DNA of 64,000 bases from Capsicum annuum (Eukaryota > Streptophyta > Magnoliopsida > Solanales > Solanaceae): positions 168,614,883 through 168,678,882 of the forward strand of contig NC_061114.1 of the NCBI RefSeq assembly GCF_002878395.1. The letters are read 5' to 3'. The position numbers and the translations under genes are program-made. Shown here in pieces: positions 23,224 to 36,179 of the stretch; positions within the stretch are counted from its first letter, which is position 1; each line of letters starts with the position of its first letter. The notes beneath the pieces were generated by a model. The model was not told the origin of the DNA. It saw only the letters and a list, made by a program, of their open reading frames with translations, and did not search any database.

Positions 23224-24238
23224 GCTTTAGACAAAAGAGTGGGGAGCTACTTCATTAAGTATGGGAGAGAGTTAATAGAAAGTTAGCAAAATACCCAAAC
23301 TATGAGATTTCGTGGAAGATACTTCTACAAATATTCTACCAGGCGCTAGAAACATAGAACTAAACTGTGGTGAACAATGCGGCGGAAGGTTCTCTCTTAA
23401 ACTTGCACTTCCATGCGACTATGAAATTATTGCAAGTGGTGACTAAAAAAAATTGGGAATGGCATACCCAAGGCACTAAAGTTTTGAATAGTTCTCCCTT
23501 CATACGCTTGGACAATATATAATAAAAAAAGAGGGATGCGAAATAAGAGGAGACTATGGCAAAGATTTTGACCCAAATTGAGCTCCTAATCAAATATGTT
23601 ATGGGTGCACATGCGAAAACGAGAAATGTCACAGTATCAAGAGCCTATGGTGTGAAAGATTAAATTTGGATGAAGAGATCAACTATTTGCCAAACCATTT
23701 GAAGAGGTTTCATTTAGCCAATCAATGACAAGGTGAAAATCAAGGTTGGGTGAATCGGGACGATGGTAGATTTTGTAGGGATCAGAAACATGCTTATTTC
23801 CATTTTTTTCCACTCCATGACTAATTTTATTACAAAGACTCAAGCCCAATTGATCCAACAACATTCTGTACCAAAGATCTTCTATAAAGAATCTTGAATA
23901 AAGAAGAAGGTACGGATAAAATGGTTCATGAATTTAAAGGGGACTTCACTTAACTCTCTAAAACCGTGGTGTCCCACTCCGCTTCTATTAAGAAATTCGA
24001 GACCCAAATTGGACAAATTTTTTCAGGACTAAATATTAACCCTAGAAGTAGTCCCTTTTGTGACAAAATTTCCAATCCAGATATCAATGATCAATTCTTC
24101 GCAATATGTGCGAGGAGTAAGAATATAGAGGAAGTGAAGATGAAGAAGGGAATAAAAAGATGGCAAAAGTGGCGACAAAACAAATTTATAATGGTGATGT
24201 TGATAAGGGAAGACTTGCAGAACTCCCTTGAAATTTGA
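23224..24238 (+). pseudogene. Degenerate Athila/Tat-like gag of element G
   Basis: From 23224 the sequence encodes 'SFRQKSGELLH', a stop, then 'VWERVNRKLAKYPNYEI' and 'LLQIFYQALE'. This is the pattern of the Athila/Tat gag core ('FxQKxxEsLyeaWERyxxLLrkCPxHgl...FYxgL'). A second conserved block at 23966-24140 reads 'SIKKFETQIGQIFSGLN' and 'FAICARSKN', matching the gag C-terminus ('IknLEtQiGQla', 'aitTRSGK'). Several stops and frameshifts lie between and after. No zinc knuckle or protease follows. Gag identity rests on recognised motifs only. Confidence 0.7.
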
Positions 24239-26521
24239 AAAAGAACAACATCATGCCACAACTATAACTAAGGATATATCTGGGAGGCAACCCACAAATG
24301 CCATAAAATTGGCTTGTATCCTTGTTTGTTATGCTTTTCTAGTGTCAATGCTAGTTTTTGCATATGAATAACTAATGTAAGTGTGGCACAATTGAGTGAA
24401 TTGGTTAAGTTTTGAAAGAGTTAAGTATGCTGAAATGGACACCACAAACTGAAAAGGGATCAAATAGATTAAATTGAAAAAAGTACTAAATAGGGAAAAC
24501 AGCAGAGCAGAAATGCTCTCAGTTACCGCGATCGGGGTCACTTCAACCACTTATCCCCTGATTTTCCTCTCATTCTATGTACATTTTCTTTCAAGTCTTT
24601 AAATATAGAAATGATCAAACCTTAAAGAGAGTGAGGGTGATAAAAATTTTTAAACAGATGTTATCCCTTGATGTGGTTCTAAGGAGCAATCTTAGCCCAT
24701 TAATCTTTGAGTATTTTTGAATTAGGGACACTGATACTTTTTTAAGTTGGGGATGTCTCCTCATTCATTTGATTTTGGGCCTGTATTAATGACATTTCTG
24801 CATATATTCTACTTTTTTGGTAAATTCTTATTTAGGTTGTAATATTCGAGCACTCTGATGGTGCCCAAATTTGTATAGATTAGTTACTTTGTTCTAAGTT
24901 TGCTATTTTGGTTTATGTTTAAATAGATGGGCCTCTTCATCGGGATTGGATTTCTAACTATAAGTACAGGGGAAGTCTGAGTACCTGTGCCATCGAGGCC
25001 ATAAAATACAAGGGAAGTCTGAATACCTGTAGCATTGATTATCTAGATTGCATTCATATCCATTGGTGAAGTCTGAGTAACCATATATGTGGTTCGCCCG
25101 TACTATAATTTTCAATGTGAGACTATAGCTTGTATTGTTTCCATGATTAGAAAATTATGCATGGGGAAAATACAGAAGCGAACAACCCCTTCCATAAAAA
25201 AATTTTGCAAAATTTGAAGGCATGGACGTGGGCAACCTCGTGATGAAACTTTCCCTCTTTCTATGCCTTCGTAAGTTGACTTCTGCAAAATGGTGAATAC
25301 TTCATCTTTGTCTCAAGCTGGTAGAAAAATAGACCCTCTTTACAGCATTTGCATTCCATGTGTGTGAGTTTAATTATCTTCATATCATGTGTACTTGTAC
25401 AATCTAGAACTTGCCCCAGTAGTCTTTCAAAGCTAAATTTTGATTATGCTTGGTTTGTATACTGATCAGAGTGCATCTTGTGATTTTGGAAGCCCACTTT
25501 AGCCTAAAACGAATCCCAATACATAAGAGTTACCCCTGTCATACTCTTTGAGCATTTAGACTTTTCTTAGGCAAACGCAAAGCTGAGACCCTTATATTCA
25601 TCCTCTCTTTAAACATATCCTTCTTGAACTTAAGAATAGAAAGTGAGGCTAAAAACCTAAGTTGGTGTGGGGTGAAGAGAAAAAAGTGTACTAGAGCCAC
25701 GTAGTCATAAGAAAGTTCCTACATGCTTAAACAAGTAAGCATTCTGCTTTGAAGAAAGAGAAAATCCATTGAAAGACTAAAAAACATAAATTTTAAATTC
25801 ATGCAAAAAAGTGAAGAGAAAACGGAGAAGAGCATGTGAGTAAAGGAAAAATGGCAAAGTAGAAAAATTAGTTAAGGAAAAAAAAGTTGCCGAAATAGCA
25901 ATACTTAAAAGTATTATGATGTAGAATTTCAAGGAGGTTTTAGCCTTATCGTCCCAAGTCAATATCCTACACTACCATAAACCTACATTACAAACTCATA
26001 AAGTTATTTTGTGATTCCCAGCCAAGTGTAGTAACTATAGAGGTGATTGAACATAGGGGCAAGCCTATGCCACGGTTCTTGTTAACATGGAGAATTTCTT
26101 GAGAGAGTAAGTATTTACACTTAAAATTAGTCATTGCATGAATGGTAACGAGGTGTGTAAATTTTTTCTTTCTTGTTTGGAGGTATGTGAAATAGTTGAG
26201 TTGGGTAATTTTGTCATCTTCCGCACAAATAAGATAAACGAAAGTATTGCATGATTGTAGTCAACTTGTAAGTCATTTCTAGAGTGTTACTAGTTGTTAC
26301 ATGGTTGCTACTCGAAGTCTATTGCATCCTTTACTATTCTATTTTATGATGAGGGGAGTCGTTAAAATCCTATTTGTCCATGTGTGAAAATATTTTGGTG
26401 GTAGCAATCAAATTTAAGTCATCATGATCTTTGGTTGATAGAATAAGGGCATACATATAAAATTATCTCATAATAAGGGGTGGGGTTGCTTGAGGACAAG
26501 AAAGTTCTTAAGTTGAGGTGT
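24239..26521 (+). other. Element G internal non-coding region
   Basis: No pol domain is seen. A 'gggaggcaaccca' motif at about 24280 is familiar from nightshade-family Athila/Tat-like elements. The end carries 'cttgaggacaagaaag' and a degenerate purine-rich tract (about 26505-26520) directly before the 3' LTR. Confidence 0.6.
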
Positions 26522-27916
26522 TGATGAGTGGTGATTTTACCACCTATTCTCACTAAACATTTGTGCACACTACCTTGTTTTGAATGAATAAATAAAATAT
26601 ATTTGTGAGTAAATGTACTAATATCTACTAATTGTAGGCATAGATTTGAAGAGATTTAAAAATGTGGAATGGAGCTTAAAATGCTAAAAATGGAGCAATA
26701 AAGAGAGCAACTGAAGACCTAGACCATATTAGCCTCATTTACCATGATCAAGGTCCTCAATCAATGGTTGCGGTCATCAAGACGGTCAGCATAATGTTGT
26801 CACCAAACAAAAATGCTGTCGCATAGCTGCGGTCGTGGTCAAACTTGAACGATCATGGTTCAGTGGGATTATGCCCTAGGTATGTTTTGTAAAACTACAT
26901 GAATGAATCCCAAGTAGTATACAGGAAAAACCCTTTCTTCTTTGGTTATTACTTACCTCATAGCTAGTTTTGATTTGAAAGCAAGAAACACTAAATTGTG
27001 CAAGTATGTAACTACTCTAGGAGGCTTAATTTCTTGGTAATTTTTTGAAGAATGAATGTTTTGGATAATCCTTATGGCATATATCTCTTTACTTTCTTCA
27101 TGAGTAGCTATGTAATTTAGTCTTGGGATTATGTTAAACTAAAGTGTAATTATGTATCGGTGTTAATGTGTTTGAATAATATTTAGTTGTCGAGTATGGA
27201 TTCACAATTGCTTGGGTTGAAAACCCCAAATGTCCAAATGGGTTTGATGGGTTAAAACCCCAAACTCTAAAAACCTTTATCATCATTGAAAGAGGGATGA
27301 AGGTGAACTTGGTGTAACGTATAACATCCTTGAAAGAGGGTTATAGGGGGACAAGGTAATGGTGGAGAGTTGAGTCTATGGTTTACTACCTTTCGAATTC
27401 TTAAAAATAAGTTTAGTTGGCGAGTAAATCATGTCAAGAGCATCTTCCTAGAAATAGGGATACTCTATTAAGGTTTTGGTGATTATGAATCGTATACTTG
27501 TTAGGTGCTCAAAAGAGCCAATGGGTTAAATCATTGTAGTTTTATTGAAAGATTGACTACAATGATTTTCAACTTAGCCTATCCTTTGGTAAAAAACTAA
27601 GCTTTATGTTAAACCATTATTAACCCACATGCTTTACCTTTAGGTAGACATAATCCCAAGACCCTCTCTATTCTTGAGTTTAAATCAAAAGTGTCATATT
27701 CATGCACTGATAGTAGAAAGTCGTTACAGACAAATTCCCTCATTTTATTTTACATGTCTTGTCTGTTATCATTCTGGGTAACTTTTTAGTAATTAGAGTA
27801 CCCGTAGGACTCGAAATTTATAATTTCTCTACTTGTGGGTTAGATCCCAACTCTAGTTAGGTTATTGACAACGACCGCGTTACCCCTCAATCATGGGAGT
27901 GAGTTAAGCGTTATCA
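26522..27916 (+). repeat. 3' LTR of element G
   Basis: It begins TGATGAGTGGTGATTTTACC, ends GTTATCA, and is followed by the duplicated GTCAG. It is similar to, but clearly diverged from, the 5' LTR, so the insertion is not recent. Confidence 0.9.
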
Positions 27917-27921
27917 GTCAG

Positions 27922-28227
27922 TTCCTATTTTTTGTCATAGAGTAAAGAGATTTTCATATCTTAGCATACCGATCCCAAAAAATAGTCGTTTTTCCTTCCC
28001 GACCTTCATTTAGGATGAATGGTCTCAAAGGGGAGATTATGTGAAACTCCAAATGTACTATGATTTTATTTTTTTACAACCTTCATATTTAGTAGTGATA
28101 TTTTTGAGTTTAATTATGGTAAGGGATGATAACTCGACCATTAGAAAGTATTTTGGGATTTTTAGAATATGTTTGGGATCATTTAAGGACCTTAAACTAG
28201 TGAGGGTCCTTGATAAGAGTGCACCAT
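27922..28227 (+). repeat. End of element C: polypurine tract and start of its 3' LTR
   Basis: After element G the internal region of C ends with the near-palindrome 'catttaggatgaatg' (28007-28021) and the purine tract AAAGGGGAGATTA (28027-28039). The LTR starts TGTGAAACTCC at 28040. It matches the 5' LTR at 8361 onward ('tttttagaatatg', 'ggaccttaaactagtga') and breaks at 28227, where element D begins. Confidence 0.75.
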
Positions 28228-30394
28228 TGACACGAGTTGAACTAGGGCCTAGTCGTGTCGAGTGCCTTAAGTCCAATCGGGATTGGAGGCCACCCCTAAT
28301 ATCAGATAATAACTGCCCTTTACCCTATGTTGGATGAATTCTGAACATAAAAAGGGATAAAACAATTAATACTCAAATACGATAATAGAATGCATAACTA
28401 TAAACAACAAAAAATCCAATCAAATATCCAACCTGTGTCAGCCCCAATACCAATACCAATGCAAAGGCTGACGCCAACTCCGAAACCCCCCATGGCCATA
28501 GTAGTCACATAAAGCCTCTAACCGAAAACAAAGAAAACCTAGTGGAGATATTCCCCCATCCATAAACAAAACCAAAGTCCAAGAAATAAACAAAAATATG
28601 AGAAGATATCCATAGCTTGAAATGTAGTCTTCCGGACTATGGAAGCTCACCATTTCAGTCTTACACAACTGTTGTCTCCAAATCCAAGTCACTGAGCAGT
28701 AGGAGTATTATGGCCAGTTCTTGAATCACGTGGGGATACAACGCCCAAAGATGGGTTAGCGGGTAATTCCTAGCATGTACTCAGGAATAAGGATAAAATA
28801 ATTGCATCATTCAAAACCAAAGTAAGTAATCATATGCAATCACCTACATATTTACATATATACCATGCTGGGAAAGGTAACCGGGTTTATAATGTTTTTA
28901 AACTTTAAACTAGGTTGAGTAGCTCTACTATCATAATCTACCCATAGGCTATATGGGTCCAGTGTTACCCCCTGAACAGGTCCCAACGCATGTAGCCACA
29001 CCAACGGGAGATATTATAGGAGTAGAGGATTCCTGTGTACCCTTCATCCTCCATGATACATATATTCAAGTATAAACTTAAGGTATTCCCATGTACCCCA
29101 CAAGTATATGGTCACCATGACCAACCCTCATGTTGGTAAACATGAGTTTCCAATGTCCATTCATTGGACTCACACCTTCACGGTTAGCTATTGTAACCAG
29201 CCACTATTGCCCAATTAAAACCTTTAGCACATATCCAAACCACCAATTCCAAAGTTTATTACCAAGGAATTATGAAGTGGTATCGTCATACCGGCTATAA
29301 CTTGCAAGCAATGTCATTAGCCAATACTTAGGGGATTCCCATATACCCCATAAGATTTCAAGTCAATCAAAACCATGACCAACAAGGCCTTTCCAAAATT
29401 ATTTAATTTAATCAAACCCTTTAGGGATCCATTATCATATTATGGAACTCAAGGTTTTCAATAAAATCAAACTATGTGAAAAAAAAACATTCTCATTGGC
29501 ATTTTAACAAACATGTTGAGGATATACAGTTTCCAAAACCAATACTAAGAACCAATTAACTATTCCCATGCACCATATTTTAAAACCAACATTATAACAT
29601 GAAAACCATTATTATAACATGGGAAACATCATCAAACCATTAGCAACATAAACCCCAACATATATTTCAAAACCAACAAAAACCCACAATAATGCCATGA
29701 AAACCATTAAGTAAACCATAAATTTAGTTTGAACTAACAATGAGGGAGGAGTAACATTCCTTAGATACTAAAGCTGACGGAGAGAAACCACCCTTAATAG
29801 CCTTAATTGACCACATTGAGGAAACCCTAGATTTTTTTTGAACCAAGATCTTGGGAGAGATTTAAGAGTGTTTAATTTGGGAATAGTTGGTTAATGAATT
29901 CCCAAGAGTGTTTTAAGTCATGGGGTCAAAAGAATTTTAGAGATGAAATATCCAAAATACCCTAACTAAAACTATTAACATTTCGGTCGGTGTGTTCGAT
30001 TTGGACCCCTCGCTCGTACCCACATCATATGAGTTGTACTTCCACTCGTACCTTTATCAAAATGTTGGACATCACATTCTATCCAACATACGACTCCTTA
30101 GACTAAATCGTACCCTACCATATGACTATGCTTTATGTCGTACTCTAAGAAGAATGTCAAGGCTAGATACTATACAACATATGATTTGGCACTATACTTC
30201 TTGTACCATGTACATACGACTTGTATGATGACTTCTCATACCGAGAAAAGTACATGGCTAATAACAAACTGACAATCAAATGACTAGGCTCCCTAGACCC
30301 GTACCCATACCATAAGACAAGTATGGTGAGTGGTATGACCATCAGAAGGGTCAAACTCACAAAATTTAGAAGGATCGAAACCCAGGGAGTTTCA
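28228..30394 (-). repeat. 3' LTR of element D
   Basis: On the minus strand it begins TGAAACTCCCTGGG, right after a polypurine tract, and ends ...CTCGTGTCA. It aligns with 48822-50079, for example at 'ataccaataccaatgc.aaggctgac' (28449 and 49129) and 'catgagttt' with 'tccattggactcacaccttcac'. It carries repeated 'ggattcccatgtacccc'-type motifs. Confidence 0.8.
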
Positions 30395-30599
30395 ATTCTC
30401 CCCCTCTTTGATCATTCATCATCGAATAATGGAACAACATATTACTAGCACGATTTAAATGCTACATGTATCTACCCTTACCTTTAAGCAAGTTAGAAAA
30501 CAAAGATACCAAGGAAGTCAATATTTACATTAAAAATGTTTGAAAACAAAAATATTATGAAGAACACATACCTTCAGCATGAATTTCTGAAGAAGAAAA

Positions 30600-33173
30600 T
30601 AGGAATGAATACTTGAACTTCATGTCCTTTTCAATTTCCTATGTAGCCTATTCCACCTTGTGGTTTCTTGATAGAACCATTACCGGGGCCATATCCTGGG
30701 TTGGCAACCAACGAACTTGATGATCCAAGATCTCAACCAGGATCTCCTTATTAGATAGAAAATCCAAAATACCAGTATCCTTGAAAGGCACAATTTGCAA
30801 TGAATCACCAAAACTCTTTCTAAACAAAGAGACATAGAATACCAGGTGAATATAGCTCAATCTAGAAGGAAATATAGAAAACATTACCAACCCCCTTTAA
30901 AATCAAATAAGGACCTATTTATCGGGGACTGAGCTTCCTCTTCATCCCAAACTGCATCACTTCCGTCATTGGAGACATCTTCAGGAACACCCTATCTCCA
31001 ACCTCAAAATCTAAATCTCTTCGCCTCATGTCTGCATAGAACTTTAGGTGACTTTGGGCAGCCTTAAGACTATCCCAAATCACTTTCAACTTCTCCATAG
31101 CCTAGTAAACCAAGTTCGGACAAAACATCTCCACCTTGCCAACCTCAAACTACACAATAGGAGATCTACACCTCCTACTATAAAGGCTTCAATTGGAGCC
31201 ATCCTGATGCTAGAGTGGTAGATATTATTATAGGCAAACTCTATAAGAGGCAAATGCTTAACCTAACTATCCCCATAGTCAATCACATATGTCTGAAGCA
31301 TATTATGCAATGTTTGAATAGTCTTTTTCGCTTGCCAATCCGATTGAGGGTGAAAATTAGTACTCAGACTTACCTTGGTCCCCAACCCTTTCTGAAATGA
31401 CCGCTAAGAGTGAGATTAAAACTGCGTACCATGATTGAAGATGATAGAAAAAAGTATTCTATGCAACTTCACAATCTCTTAGAGATACAACCTTGCATAA
31501 TCCTCACCCAAGAAGTTAGTCCTCACTAGCAAAAAGTGAGCGGACTTTGTCATTTTATCCATGATGACCCAAACCGAATCAAATTGACTCCAAGATCGAG
31601 GAAGACTAGTAACAAAATCCATGTTGATTACATCCTACTTCAATTAAGGCAACTTGATTTCTGTATACAATACTCTAGGACTCATGTGGTCAACTTTCAC
31701 TTATTGGCACACCATGCACCTGATCATAAAATTAGCAACATTCCTCTTGATATTGTTCTACTAATACATCCCTCTTCAACAAAGGTCCTCTTATGGAAAT
31801 AATCTACATCAGGAACACATAATCTCAAAGTACCATCACCACTAATCTCAAAGTCCATTACCTGCCACACACCTACATCACCCATAATTCTCATCAAGAT
31901 AGTATCTAACATTTGTTTTTCCTTGTTTTCATCACTAAGAGATAACCGCATCACTGTCTGTACCAACACATCACCATCTTTACTGTCCAAGAGGCAAATT
32001 CCAAGGTTAGAAAAATAGTGAATGACCATTACCAACTCTTATTTCTCCGTATCCATGTGAGCAGACTCCTAATGGATGACCGGCTAAGAGCATCAACAAC
32101 CACATTAGCTTTAATTGGGTAGTATTAAAGACTCATGTCATAATCATTGAGAATCTTAAGCCATCTCCTTTGCCTGAGGCTAATCTCTTTCTAAGTAAAA
32201 ACATATTGTTTGTTCTTATGAATACAAAAGATATCAACATGCACTCCATACAAATAGTGATGCAAAATTTTCAACGCAAATACAAAAGATAGTAATTCCA
32301 AGTCATGAGTTGGATAAATCCTCTCATATACCTTCAACTGTCTAGGGGCATAAGTTATAAACTTTCCATGTTGAATTAGAATGTTATCAAGTCCCATACA
32401 TGGTGCATTACAATAGACCACAAACCAATCAGTTCCTTCAGGAAATATAAAAATTAGAGCGTAAGGTAGCTTATCCTTCAGCTATAAAAATTTCCCTCAC
32501 AAGCATAGGACCACAAGAATTTACCTTCTTCTGGGTCAATTTAGTCAATGGGGCAGCTATAATCAAAAAACTCTATACAAACATCTTGTAGAAACCTCCT
32601 AAACCCAAGAAGCTCCGAATAACGATAGGAGTAATGGGTATAGGCCACTTCTTCACCACTAAAAATAATATGACCTAGAAAAGTTACAACGTTCAACTAG
32701 AATTCACAGTTTGAAAATCTGCCATATAGCTATTGTTCCTTCAAGGACTGTAATACAATGTGGAGGTGATTTTCATGATCCACCTTACTATTAGAGTACA
32801 CCAAAATTTTATCAATAAATATGATGTCAAACAAATCCAAAAAATGATGAAAGACACTATTCATCAAATCCATGAATGCTGCAGTGGTATTGGTCAAACC
32901 AAATGACATCACCAAGAACTCAAAAGGCCTATATAGGGTTTGAAAGGCAGTCTTAGGGATATGTACCTCCCTAATCTTTTACTAATGATCCTCAGAGCAA
33001 AGATCATTTTGGAGAAAAAATTATCACCTTGCAACTAATTAAACAAATAATCTATTCTTGAAAGAGGATACCTATTCTTTAATATCACCAAGTTAAACTA
33101 TCAGTAATCAATGTACATCCGAAGGGTACTATCCTTCTTACGCACGAATAGCACTGGTGCACCATATAGGGAA
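30600..33173 (-). pseudogene. Pol of element D: reverse transcriptase, RNase H, integrase, C-terminal domain (degenerate)
   Basis: Reading leftward from the break at 33173: the '[19 protein letters not shown]' block of reverse transcriptase (33155-33101); 'VMSFGLTNTTAAFMDLMN' and the catalytic box 'IIFIDKILVYS', where the second Asp is Lys (32915-32790); RNase H with 'ITYAPRQLKVYE' and 'YPTHDLELLSFVFALK' (32421-32250); the integrase core starting 'MDFVTSLPRSW' (about 31622); a Trp-to-TAG stop before 'LPLIEF' (about 31260); and the C-terminal 'FYVSLFRKSFGD...ILDHQVRWLP' region (30860-30690), where Del/Tekay elements carry a chromodomain-like segment. Many stops and frameshifts interrupt it. 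The order RT-RNase H-integrase is that of Ty3/gypsy. Confidence 0.85.
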
Positions 33174-35668
33174 TGTAATGCCCTAGATCTGGTACCCAGA
33201 ATGCTACATGGTGCTTCTGACCTCGACGGGCAACAAGATAACCCATGACTGATATCTATACCTGTATACTGCATAATATACAATATGATCGTGGAAACAT
33301 AAATTGAAAGGCCATAAGGTTTAAGACTGTAACATGACTGGTAAAGATATAACATCTGAATGAGGTATGAAATTCCCAAAATAAAACAAAAATAACATGA
33401 TAGTCTCGAAAGCCGCTAAATAACTAAACTGTCTAAATGAGGAGTGGATGGGACATATCCCCAACTAACTCCAACTAATAAAATACTTAGTGAGATAGTA
33501 AATAAATGATCATGTCCTCGAGATATGATGACTCACTGCTAAATTTGACTACTGAGACTGGACTGCTACTAAGCCTTCGGAGCTTGTACTTTTGAACCTA
33601 TTGTATAAGACACCATAACGCAAATGCATCAGTACTTTGAATGTACTGGCATGCATGGAAGGTAGATTAAATGCATGGGGTTTATATGCATGAACAATAC
33701 TGGCTAGCTAACTAATATGAACGTTAGAATACATGCATGAATACGTAGTAACTATACCTGAAATTGTGATAACATGAATTTACTGATAACTAACATGACT
33801 GATCATTGAATTCTGATGACTGATATAATTGATGACAAGAGTAACTATATATGACAGTCCTAAATTTGATGAAATTAGCTGAGTTCCATACTATATTTGA
33901 GTTGAGTGTATCTGACAGTCCTGAATTCTATAGAATTATCTGAGTTCTATTACTGGGATTGAATGACTATATCTGATAGCCCTAATTCTGTAACTGAAAC
34001 TATGGGAAGTAGTTATCTAACAAACATGCCCTTAATATTCCATTATGGATGAATTGGGTCCAATCTGTAACCCCAATTGGAAGGATATCAATACTGTGCC
34101 ACAGGTAAGGATAAGCTAAGAGTGACCCTATCTGATAGTGTCCCTAAAAGAGAATGGTAGGGCCCACATGTAACAGTGCTTGTCCACCTCAACAAACCTT
34201 ATCTGACAGTGTCGATATTTCAACCTATGCTAACTACATAGTACTTGAATACAAAGATGACTTCTAAGAATCACACCTTAATCTGACAGTGTGTGTTCCC
34301 ATCCTTGGGTTCACTCGGTGCAAATTCCTACTCCCATCTGAATACACACTGATTATGGATTACTGAACTGCATTGTACTGAATTAACTGAGTTCCACTGA
34401 CTGACAGAATAGTACTGAGATTACTGTATTACTAAGCTTTCCTGGGTCACATAACTGACTGAGTTTTATGGATCATGGCTTGACTGAGGATTTCATGAAA
34501 ACATAACACTGGCTCAAGCCACACAACTAAATTGTCAGGTACAAGTACCCCTAGGACTTGATGGAAAGAAACTGACAAAGCATGACTTTCTTAAATGCAT
34601 GACCCACATCACAATTCTTAATTCAATTATTAAGGCATTTCATCAAATATGTGACATGCATAAACTTTTACATAAAAGGGGATTTCATATTACCTACTAG
34701 TATGGTACTTTTCTTTCAGATAAGCATTTAATCAAACACATAGGGAGCACTTTTTGGTTATACCATCATCAACACATCTAATAATCATAAATACATCAAT
34801 CAACTTGTAATTTTAAAGAGGTTTTTCATGATTTTTATGCAATTCTTCATGTACTAGGGTCGACCATTGAAATATGTAATTTAAAATATGAATAAAAACC
34901 ACATAGCATCATGAACATGAATTTCAATTTAATCCAATCATAAACACTCATAAATATACAAATCATGGATTATGTAAAGAGATTCTTGAGCTTTATGGGT
35001 GAAAGAGACCCATGAATCAACGTATGAAATACCTTAGTTCTTGATTTAGCGAAGATTGATGAAGATACTTTCATAAAATTGAATCCCCAATTGAAACCAT
35101 AGCTTGTTCTTGAGAGAAAATTGAGAGAAATTAGTATATTTTGGGTTCTATAAAGCTGAATCTTGTGTTAAAGGGATTCAATAGGGGTGAGAAGTTGACC
35201 CTTTTAATCTCGGACACGCCTTTTAATTTTAGTAAAATTTTCCCAAATTAGACCCCTGACGTGACGCAGCACTATCGCGCCGAGTCATTGGAATTTGACA
35301 ACTGGGAAATTGAGGGATGGAGCGACATGAAGCCATCGCGTTGCCAATTTATTTGTGACCTGAAAGTTTGGTATGATACCCCACTATCGCGGACCCCTAC
35401 TAATTTGACAATTGTTTTTTTGTCCTATGGCGTGGCATGTCACTGACTAATATGGCACTGTTTTAAGATGTTAACTTAAAATAGTCATAACTTCTTACCC
35501 GGTTATTTGATTTGGGAATATCTTATATCGATGGAAAGCTTATTGCATTTCCTACATGAAAAAAGTAAAAATATTAAAAATTCTTCATAGAATAAACATC
35601 ATTAACTTTAAAAGATAATACTTGACATTCTTGAGATGAAATTAGCTAGGAAACTTTGGGGTATTACA
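33174..35668 (-). repeat. Left (3') LTR of element E
   Basis: On the minus strand it starts TGTAATACCCC after the purine tract TAAGTGGGAGATAT (35669-35682) and ends ...GGGCATTACA at 33174. It contains at least three exact ATCTGACAGT decamers and the 'taacttcttacccggttat' box (about 35487). It is closely similar to the middle LTR. Confidence 0.9.
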
Positions 35669-36179
35669 ATATCTCCCACTTAGGAACATTCGTCCTCGAA
35701 TGAGATTGACTGAAAGCTGAGAAACGATAAGCTAATGTACATACTAAACATGAACACTGCAACATGATGATATAACTTGCATTTCTGAGATTCATATAGA
35801 GCATCCATATCTGATGCATGCTTTCATGACTGATTTGATACATAAATACATGACTGATAGTACAGATAATCTGATCATACATATTTGGTACATAAATACA
35901 TGACTAATCTGATTACATGAAGGAGATTTCTAATAACTCAGTCTTCTCACAAGGAGAATGCATGTCTGATGCATGAATACATGACTCAGATGATGCATGA
36001 ACATATAATTGGATATGCAATGGTACTTAGTACCAAGTTTAAAAGAAAATGGAATCCTAAACATGAGGCTGATACCAAGTCATAAATGAAATCTGGACAT
36101 GAAAACTAAAAATCTTAATAAGAAATGATACCTTGAGCTTGATCTGAGTCGACGGAGAAGAGGTGAGGGTACTTAGTAT

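Larger units (their letters stand above)
21661..27916 (+). mobile_element. Element G: Athila/Tat-type gypsy retrotransposon, non-autonomous
   Basis: Two LTRs of about 1.4 kb, TGATGAGTGG...GTTATCA (21661-23070 and 26522-27916), flank a 3.45-kb internal region. A perfect 5-bp target duplication GTCAG lies outside both ends (21656-21660 and 27917-27921). The primer-binding site is of the TGGCGCCGTTGCCGGGGA type used by the Athila/Tat branch. A degenerate gag is present, but no protease, reverse transcriptase or integrase. The element is inserted in the internal region of C. Confidence 0.9.
8361..28227 (+). mobile_element. Element C: Ty3/gypsy-type LTR retrotransposon without coding capacity, host of three insertions
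   Basis: C consists of a 5' LTR (8361-10289), internal pieces 10290-10728, 19509-21655 and 27922-28039, and the first 188 bases of its 3' LTR (28040-28227). The pieces are separated by element B, by element G, and finally cut off by element D. The two LTR starts align base for base over stretches such as 'aattatg..aag.gatgataa'. The internal pieces total about 2.7 kb and show no gag or pol domain. They resemble the leader and 3' non-coding region of element A. C is therefore probably a non-autonomous passenger of the Del/Tekay group. The rest of its 3' LTR is not in the window. Confidence 0.75.

Noticed and set aside
35261..35446. Plus-strand open frame in the LTR of element E
   Set aside because: The equivalent positions in the other two LTRs do not keep it, and it lies in the CpG-rich LTR block.
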